DNA of 40,250 nt from Alteromonas sp. ASW11-130 (GTDB lineage Bacteria > Pseudomonadota > Gammaproteobacteria > Enterobacterales > Alteromonadaceae), in contig NZ_JAPFRE010000040.1 of assembly GCF_026183735.1 (NCBI RefSeq), positions 1 through 40,250 of the forward strand, in the 5' to 3' direction. The translations under genes were made by a program, and so were the position numbers. The notes beneath the pieces were generated by a model. It was given only the letters and a program-made list of their open reading frames with translations. It was not told where the DNA came from and made no database searches. Positions 35,988 through 40,250 of this stretch are shown here, in pieces (position 1 is the stretch's first letter; every line of letters starts with the position of its first letter).

Positions 35988-37547
35988 TTAGTAACTCGCT
36001 GAACGAAAATGCGTGATCCGTGTTCCGAGCAGTAGCATCACAGCAGCAAATGTCACAAGAGCTAATACAATAGTAAGGGCCACATGCCAGATTTGTTCAA
36101 CCCACACTAGTCTATTGAAATTTACTTCCGCCCCGAACCAGACAATAGCTGCAGCCATGCATAAGCTGGCTATAATAATGCGTAAAAGAAAATTGCGTGT
36201 GAGTTTACTTATTTTGAACACTTCCTGCTGGTGTAAAGTGAAATAAAGTAAGCCCGCATTCATCGTGGCCGACATGCTGGTGGCGATAGCCAACCCGACA
36301 TAACCATAGGGGATGGCAAAAATGAGGTTAAATACCATATTGGCCACCATGCACCAGATACCGAACTTTACGGGAGTTTTTAAATCCTGCCGGGAATAAA
36401 ACCCTGGTGCTAGCACTTTAACTAACATAAAACTAAGTAGTCCGAATGAATACGCAGTTAGCGAATAGGAAGCCATCCTAGCTGTTTCTGCGGTAAACGC
36501 ACCGCGTTGAAATATCACTGTAAGAATCTCTTCAGCCATTACTCCTAGCCCCACCGCAGCCGGCAAGCCTAATAAACATACCATTCTAACGGCCCAGTCC
36601 ATATTAGCGCTAAAGCCTTTTAAGTCTTTACCTACGTGGTTTTTAGACAGTGCTGGCAAAATAACCGTAGCGATGGCAATACCGAATAAACCCAATGGGA
36701 ATTCTAATAAACGATCCGAGTAGTATAACCAGCTAATAGAACCGGTCATCAGAAAGCTGGCGATAAAGGTATCGAATAATAAATTGATTTGTCCCACTGA
36801 TACCCCGAAAAGTGCTGGGATCATTAACTTGCGTACTTTTACTACATTGGGGTCATGCCATCCCCATTTAGGTTTAACCAGCAGCCCCGCTCTGAACAAA
36901 AAGGGCAGCTGGAATAACAGTTGTAAAATACCGCCTGCAAATACTCCCCAGGCCAATGCAAAGGCGGGTTGTTCCAGACTGGGTGCTAATAAAATGGCAA
37001 ACAGAATAATTGAAATATTCAGCAACACTGGAGTAAATGCAGCGACTGCGAACTTATTGAGGGTATTAAGGATGGCCCCGGCAAGGCCGGTCAGCGAAAC
37101 AAACGCCAAATAAGGAAACGTGATTTTAAGCATGAGTGAAGCGAGCTCGAACTTGGCCCCATCAGGCCTGTCCTGCCACCAATCAATAAACCAACCTGTT
37201 CCAAAAAGCGCAGCTAGAATAGGGGAAGCAACAACACCGATAAACGAGACAGTAAATACAATTGCGCCTAACGTGCCCGACACTTTAGCCACAAATTCAC
37301 GTAACTTAGCTTTATCATCTTCATGATGAACTTCGGTAAGAACAGGTATAAATGCTTGCGCAAACGCTCCTTCGGCAAATAATCTACGCAGAAAATTGGG
37401 AATTTTATTGGCGAAGAAAAACACGTCAGCCGCCGCCCCGTCCCCCATTAAACGAGCGACTATCACATCCCGCACCAACCCCATCACACGGGAAATCAGT
37501 GTCATGATACTTACAATAAGGCCGGATTTTATCAACTTTCTCGACAC
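35988..37547 (-). CDS. murJ: Lipid II flippase MurJ
   Basis: MurJ flips lipid II across the inner membrane for peptidoglycan synthesis. The 519-residue protein is highly hydrophobic with about 14 predicted helices. The N-terminal region RVMGLVRDVIVARLMG and FFFANKIPNFLRRLFAEGAFAQAFIPV are typical of the MurJ/MviN family. The start is a GTG at 37547. Its position upstream of ribF is conserved in gammaproteobacteria. Confidence 0.95.
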   Translation of the reverse strand: MSRKLIKSGLIVSIMTLISRVMGLVRDVIVARLMGDGAAADVFFFANKIPNFLRRLFAEGAFAQAFIPVLTEVHHEDDKAKLREFVAKVSGTLGAIVFTVSFIGVVASPILAALFGTGWFIDWWQDRPDGAKFELASLMLKITFPYLAFVSLTGLAGAILNTLNKFAVAAFTPVLLNISIILFAILLAPSLEQPAFALAWGVFAGGILQLLFQLPFLFRAGLLVKPKWGWHDPNVVKVRKLMIPALFGVSVGQINLLFDTFIASFLMTGSISWLYYSDRLLEFPLGLFGIAIATVILPALSKNHVGKDLKGFSANMDWAVRMVCLLGLPAAVGLGVMAEEILTVIFQRGAFTAETARMASYSLTAYSFGLLSFMLVKVLAPGFYSRQDLKTPVKFGIWCMVANMVFNLIFAIPYGYVGLAIATSMSATMNAGLLYFTLHQQEVFKISKLTRNFLLRIIIASLCMAAAIVWFGAEVNFNRLVWVEQIWHVALTIVLALVTFAAVMLLLGTRITHFRSASY

Positions 37548-37706
37548 GAAATATTCACTTTGTACTGCCTAGCTGCTGGGCGCCCATCATAGCTTAAGGG
37601 CGTGGCAGGAAAAAGCGATATACTTACAACGAAAGGGTTTTTCTAGTAAAATTACCCCCGCAGTAAATACGCGTGAACAAGAGCGTGATAAAAAAAGCAA
37701 AATAGT

Positions 37707-37735
37707 TTGACATTTGCTCAGTTGCTAAGCATAAT
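37707..37735 (+). promoter_or_regulatory. Sigma-70 promoter of rpsT
   Basis: TTGACA (37707-37712) and CATAAT (37730-37735) are separated by 17 bp, a near-consensus sigma-70 promoter. It lies 45 bp before the rpsT start, as expected for a highly expressed ribosomal protein gene. Confidence 0.85.
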
Positions 37736-37779
37736 CCGCACCCTCGTTTTTGACATGAATTTATTTTGGGAGTTACACC

Positions 37780-38043
37780 TTGGCTAACATTAAGTCTGCT
37801 AAGAAACGTGCAATTCAAGCCGAAAAGCGTCGTCAGCATAATGCCAGCCGTCGCTCCATGACTCGTACCAGCATCAAGAAAGTAGTAGCGGCTATCAATA
37901 GTGGCGATAAAGAAAGCGCACAAAACGCTTTTGCCGCGGCCACTCCTATTCTTGACAGAATGGCTACCAAAGGTTTGATTCACAAGAACAAAGCTGCTCG
38001 TCATAAGAGCCGTTTAGCTGCGCAAATCAAAGCGATGAGCTAA
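37780..38043 (+). CDS. rpsT: 30S ribosomal protein S20
   Basis: S20 binds 16S rRNA early in 30S assembly. The 87-residue protein is rich in Lys, Arg and Ala and begins [20 protein letters not shown], the usual S20 start. It uses a TTG start codon, as E. coli rpsT does, with GGGAG 7 bp upstream. It is divergent from murJ and has its own promoter and terminator. Confidence 0.97.
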   Translation: MANIKSAKKRAIQAEKRRQHNASRRSMTRTSIKKVVAAINSGDKESAQNAFAAATPILDRMATKGLIHKNKAARHKSRLAAQIKAMS

Positions 38044-38064
38044 GCAGGTCTTTACCTTGCAGTT

Positions 38065-38092
38065 AAAAAAAGCGCCTTTGGGCGCTTTTTTT
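38065..38092 (+). terminator. Rho-independent terminator of rpsT
   Basis: AGCGCC (38071-38076) pairs with GGCGCT (38081-38086) around a TTTG loop, flanked by an A-tract upstream and a T-tract downstream. It starts 22 bp after the rpsT stop. This is a textbook intrinsic terminator. Confidence 0.93.
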
Positions 38093-38295
38093 GTTTGTCC
38101 TGACCCGTCCTAAATAATGAAGAAAGAGTCAGAAGAAGTCGACGGCTCTATACCCACGCTTTCTATTGTGCTTATCTTTACGAGCTTAGATTAATACCAA
38201 CCCGTAAATTCGCAGATCCGCAAGAGAAAAGGTATCACATTCAACTTTTTGCAACGTTATAGATCCTTTACTTAAGCCGCATCGATGGCGGGAGG

Positions 38296-38907
38296 CTAAC
38301 ATGCTTGAAAACTTTTTCTATTCATTATGTTAGCAGCCCACCGCCGCACATGGGTAAGATCCTTCGGAATACTTAGTTTTATAAACTGAGCCAACATCAA
38401 GCAGGCGGCACCAGTGATATCGGCGATAGAAAATTCGCTATCCACAATATAGTCCCGTCCATCGGCCAATTCATCATTTAACCACTCCAACCTTTTAATG
38501 ACTAGTCTCCGTTGCGATGCAGCATAAGTAGAGTTTTGTTCAACCCGGTATTGGAAAAAGGGAATTTCATGTTCGCCAATGCTGGCAAAGATACTCATTA
38601 TCCACAGCTCCATCCTGCGATTCCACATCTCAATGAATGCTTGCTGCTCTGCAGTATCACCAAACAAAGGGGGAGATGGGTACTTTGCTTCCAGATATCG
38701 GCAAATAGCAACACTTTCAGTTAAAAAACGACTATTTTCCAGCTCCAGTACCGGCACCTGACCAATTGAGTTCTTTGCCAGAAATTCAGCCCTACGGGTA
38801 TCCCCTTGTATGATACTTACTTCATCCACGGGCAAAGAAATACCCTTTTCATAAAGAAACATCGATACGCGCAAGCCGTTTGGTGATAGACCATTGTGTA
38901 GTTTCAT
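38296..38907 (-). CDS. Glutathione S-transferase family protein
   Basis: A 203-residue glutathione S-transferase-like protein. The N-terminal thioredoxin-like domain (MKLHNGLSPNGLRVSMFLYEKG) has the glutathione-binding pattern GQVPVLELE and FLTESVAICRYLE; the C-terminal helical domain ends with DFSIADITGA-type sequence (SEFSIADITGAACLM). AGGAG precedes the ATG. It is divergent from a TetR-family gene, with a palindrome in the 130-bp gap, so it is likely repressed by that protein. Its substrate is unknown; a detoxification role is inference. Confidence 0.88.
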   Translation of the reverse strand: MKLHNGLSPNGLRVSMFLYEKGISLPVDEVSIIQGDTRRAEFLAKNSIGQVPVLELENSRFLTESVAICRYLEAKYPSPPLFGDTAEQQAFIEMWNRRMELWIMSIFASIGEHEIPFFQYRVEQNSTYAASQRRLVIKRLEWLNDELADGRDYIVDSEFSIADITGAACLMLAQFIKLSIPKDLTHVRRWAANIMNRKSFQAC

Positions 38908-38968
38908 ATTACATCTCCTGTTTTTTTGGTTCTAAAAATAACGTTTGAGATTGCAATGTAACCAACAT

Positions 38969-38994
38969 CTATATATGTTCAATAACATATATAG
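38969..38994. promoter_or_regulatory. Perfect palindromic operator, GST/TetR pair
   Basis: CTATATATGTT (38969-38979) and AACATATATAG (38984-38994) are perfect 11-bp arms around CAAT. It overlaps the -10 of a candidate tetR promoter (TTGCAA at 38951-38956, 17 bp, TATGTT at 38974-38979) and a TTGAAC that could be the -35 of the opposing GST gene. Size, symmetry and position fit a TetR-family operator controlling both genes. Confidence 0.8.
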
Positions 38995-39037
38995 AATTTT
39001 TGATAGGCTTCAATTATTAAATTCAAAAAGAAAAATT

Positions 39038-39625
39038 ATGCCTTACTCTTCTGAACACAAATTGAAAACACGCGCACGCATCGTCGAATCTGCCAGGATC
39101 ATGTTTAATCGTCACGGATTTGTAAAAGTATCTATCGACGACATCATGGCTGAAGCTGGATTAACTCGAGGTGGTTTTTACAATCACTTTAGCAGTAAAG
39201 AAGAGCTCTACGCAGAAGCGATTTCGAGCTTTCTGCTCGGCGTTGGAAAAGAATGGCAAAATAGCGCCAACGTAGCGATTACTAATGGAGGAAGTGCTGC
39301 AGTAAAGGCTATGATTTCAGCCTACTTATCTGTCGAACATCTCACAGAAATTGACCGACAGTGCCCTATGATTGCATTACCATCAGACGTCGGCCGCGCG
39401 AGACCGGAAGTAAAAAAAGCCTATCAGAAGCTACTTGAGACAATGACAAACCTGTTTTCAAACAATCTCCCTGAAAAGGTAAAAAAACCACAAGAAACAG
39501 CATTGGCTATGTCAGCTCTATGTGTGGGCGGAATGGTTTTAGCGCGTACTTTGGATGATAAAGAATTAAGTAGGAAGGTGACCGAAGCTTCTAAGTATTT
39601 TGCTATGAACATGGCGAACATCTAA
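39038..39625 (+). CDS. TetR/AcrR-family transcriptional regulator
   Basis: A 195-residue TetR-family repressor. The N-terminal helix-turn-helix is clear: TRARIVESARIMFNRHGFVKVSIDDIMAEAGLTRGGFYNHFSSKEELY across residues 10-60. The C-terminal ligand-binding domain contains two cysteines (RQCPM and ALCVGG) that could sense electrophiles, a possibility only. I place the start at the ATG at 39038; starts further upstream would run through the operator palindrome. It probably represses itself and the divergent GST gene. Confidence 0.85.
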   Translation: MPYSSEHKLKTRARIVESARIMFNRHGFVKVSIDDIMAEAGLTRGGFYNHFSSKEELYAEAISSFLLGVGKEWQNSANVAITNGGSAAVKAMISAYLSVEHLTEIDRQCPMIALPSDVGRARPEVKKAYQKLLETMTNLFSNNLPEKVKKPQETALAMSALCVGGMVLARTLDDKELSRKVTEASKYFAMNMANI

Positions 39626-39789
39626 TGTTTGCTGACCAAAATTGTTTTAATTGTTGGAAGCCGCAGGCTAGATTACAGCACAATACCGTTGCTTCGTTTA
39701 TAAACATTATTAACCTTTAGCGAAGCAAATGTTTGCTTCCGATCTGATTCAGCATCTCGATTTACGCGAGTAGCACATGGAGTCCGACA

Positions 39790-39900
39790 TCAACCGAGCG
39801 GTTGCAGATTCAAATGTTCTTTTCTAACTCGGCGCGTTCTATTTTTTTCTTCAGCTACTTTAGCTATGATATCAACGGTGAGTTGAGCTTTAGAATCCAT
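39790..39900 (-). pseudogene. Possible transposase N-terminal fragment
   Basis: A 36-codon reading frame starting MDSKAQLTVDIIAKVAEEK. That start resembles the N-terminal helix-turn-helix of some transposases (for example the IS1202-like ISNCY group), recalled from memory and not verified. After about 20 residues the sequence becomes basic and stops. It lies just downstream, on the minus strand, of three direct repeats that could be the end of the same element. It would be a decayed IS remnant. Confidence 0.35.
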
Positions 39901-39968
39901 CACAATCATCCTCATCATGCCTCAAATATTCAAAAAAAAGAACATTACCAGACATGTAAAAAAGTGAC

Positions 39969-40045
39969 CGACAGTTTCCCTTGGTAATTAGCGATTACGA
40001 CAGAATCGCTTGGTAATTAAGATACGACAAAACCGCTTGGTGTTA
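39969..40045. repeat. Three direct repeats of about 22 bp
   Basis: Copies lie at 39969-39990, 39998-40019 and 40025-40045, with 7- and 5-bp spacers. The shared core is CGACA, then a variable centre, then CTTGGT and a TTA end. Copies 1 and 2 differ at only four positions. The spacing (29 and 27 bp) puts them nearly in phase on the helix. They may be protein-binding sites at the end of a lost mobile element. Confidence 0.75.
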
Positions 40046-40082
40046 ACACAATGAATTGGATTAGTCGTTACTCGATCTGACA

Positions 40083-40104
40083 GATTCAGCTACAGGGCTG
40101 AATC
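40083..40104. repeat. Hairpin flanked by direct repeats
   Basis: GATTCAGC (40083-40090) and GCTGAATC (40097-40104) form a perfect 8-bp stem around a 6-base loop. The heptamer CTGACAG occurs on each side, at 40077-40083 and 40109-40115. No T-tract follows, so it is not a clear terminator. Confidence 0.55.
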
Positions 40105-40176
40105 ATTTCTGACAGTCTCCTGTGTACGTAGGGCGGCCATTGAGGCTAACTATTTACTGAGGCCGAAAAAAGCTAC

Positions 40177-40250
40177 CGTCATTGCATATATGGACTCCCG
40201 GTTCATTTCAAGGATATTTTTAATATAAGTTGGAAGATTGCATGCGCATA
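40177..40250 (-). repeat. 74-bp inverted-repeat copy, right end
   Basis: Reverse complement of 14-87 with one mismatch (at position 40186). It ends exactly at the window end, so the copy may extend further. The sequence beyond the inner boundary does not match the left end. Confidence 0.95.

Larger units (their letters stand above)
39626..40250. other. 625-bp gene-poor, repeat-rich region
   Basis: No full gene is evident. It holds an 8-bp-arm hairpin at 39722-39739 (GAAGCAAA with TTTGCTTC), a possible transposase fragment at 39790-39900, three 22-bp-class direct repeats at 39969-40045, a second hairpin at 40083-40104, and the right-hand copy of the 74-bp inverted repeat. The overall look is a scar of mobile or repetitive DNA. 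Confidence 0.7.

Noticed and set aside
37624..38004. Minus-strand frame of 126 codons
   Set aside because: Antisense to rpsT and its promoter; the rpsT gene, promoter and terminator explain the region.
39802..39987. Plus-strand frame of 61 codons
   Set aside because: Low-complexity Phe/Ser/His-rich peptide without a ribosome-binding site; the opposite strand gives a better, transposase-like reading.
39969..40045. Three repeats as a CRISPR array
   Set aside because: The spacers are only 5-7 bp, the repeats are imperfect, and no cas gene is present.

Overview
This window looks like a stretch of core chromosome from a marine gammaproteobacterium of the Alteromonadales type. It has moderate GC, dense gene packing, and gene neighbourhoods familiar from Alteromonas, Shewanella and Pseudomonas: nadB / rpoE-rseABC-lepA-lepB-rnc-era, ytjB/serB, sdhE-ygfX / ygfZ, and rpsT / murJ-ribF-ileS-lspA-fkpB-ispH followed by pilus genes. 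The genus assignment is inference from gene order and protein character, not from a database match. I see no CRISPR array, tRNA, rRNA, prophage or intact insertion sequence.

Layout. 1-164: dispersed-repeat sequence. 165-5031: serB and ytjB (divergent), then yjjV, pdxH, era and rnc. 5031-10809 (minus): sigma-E operon rpoE-rseA-rseB-rseC followed by lepA-lepB-rnc-era; a good sigma-E promoter precedes rpoE. 11007-12668: nadB, divergent from rpoE. 12747-16693 (minus): a GH13 amylase-like lipoprotein, then sdhE-ygfX-maoC-like-fosA. 16851-18392: ygfZ and a SlyD-type isomerase. 18434-19615 (minus): nadE-glnB. 19833-23454: a plus-strand block of prepilin-like genes (FimT/GspH-like, then a four-gene ppdA-ppdB-ygdB-ppdC-like operon), with one orphan pilin on the minus strand. 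23473-30044 (minus): pilV-pilW-pilX-pilY1-pilE. 30170-37547 (minus): ispH, fkpB, lspA, ileS, ribF, murJ. 37780-38043: rpsT. 38296-39625: a divergent GST/TetR pair around a perfect palindrome. 39626-40250: a gene-poor, repeat-rich tail.

How the genes work together. The rpoE-rseABC block is the envelope-stress sigma factor and its membrane anti-sigma circuit. lepA/lepB/rnc/era cover translation, signal-peptide cleavage and rRNA processing. nadB and nadE both belong to NAD synthesis; nadE sits with the nitrogen sensor glnB. lspA, lepB, murJ and ispH serve envelope and isoprenoid biosynthesis. The pilus region holds two complete-looking minor-pilin sets facing each other, plus an adhesin PilY1 with two extra tandem beta-sandwich-like domains inserted in its von Willebrand domain. 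This is the most unusual part of the window.

The two ends carry the same 74-bp sequence in opposite orientation (14-87 and 40177-40250, one mismatch). The simplest reading is that the window is bounded by copies of a dispersed repeat. No wholly new system is evident; the best leads are the doubled minor-pilin locus, the modified PilY1, the nadE-glnB pairing, the fosA/maoC addition to the sdhE operon, and the repeat-rich right end.
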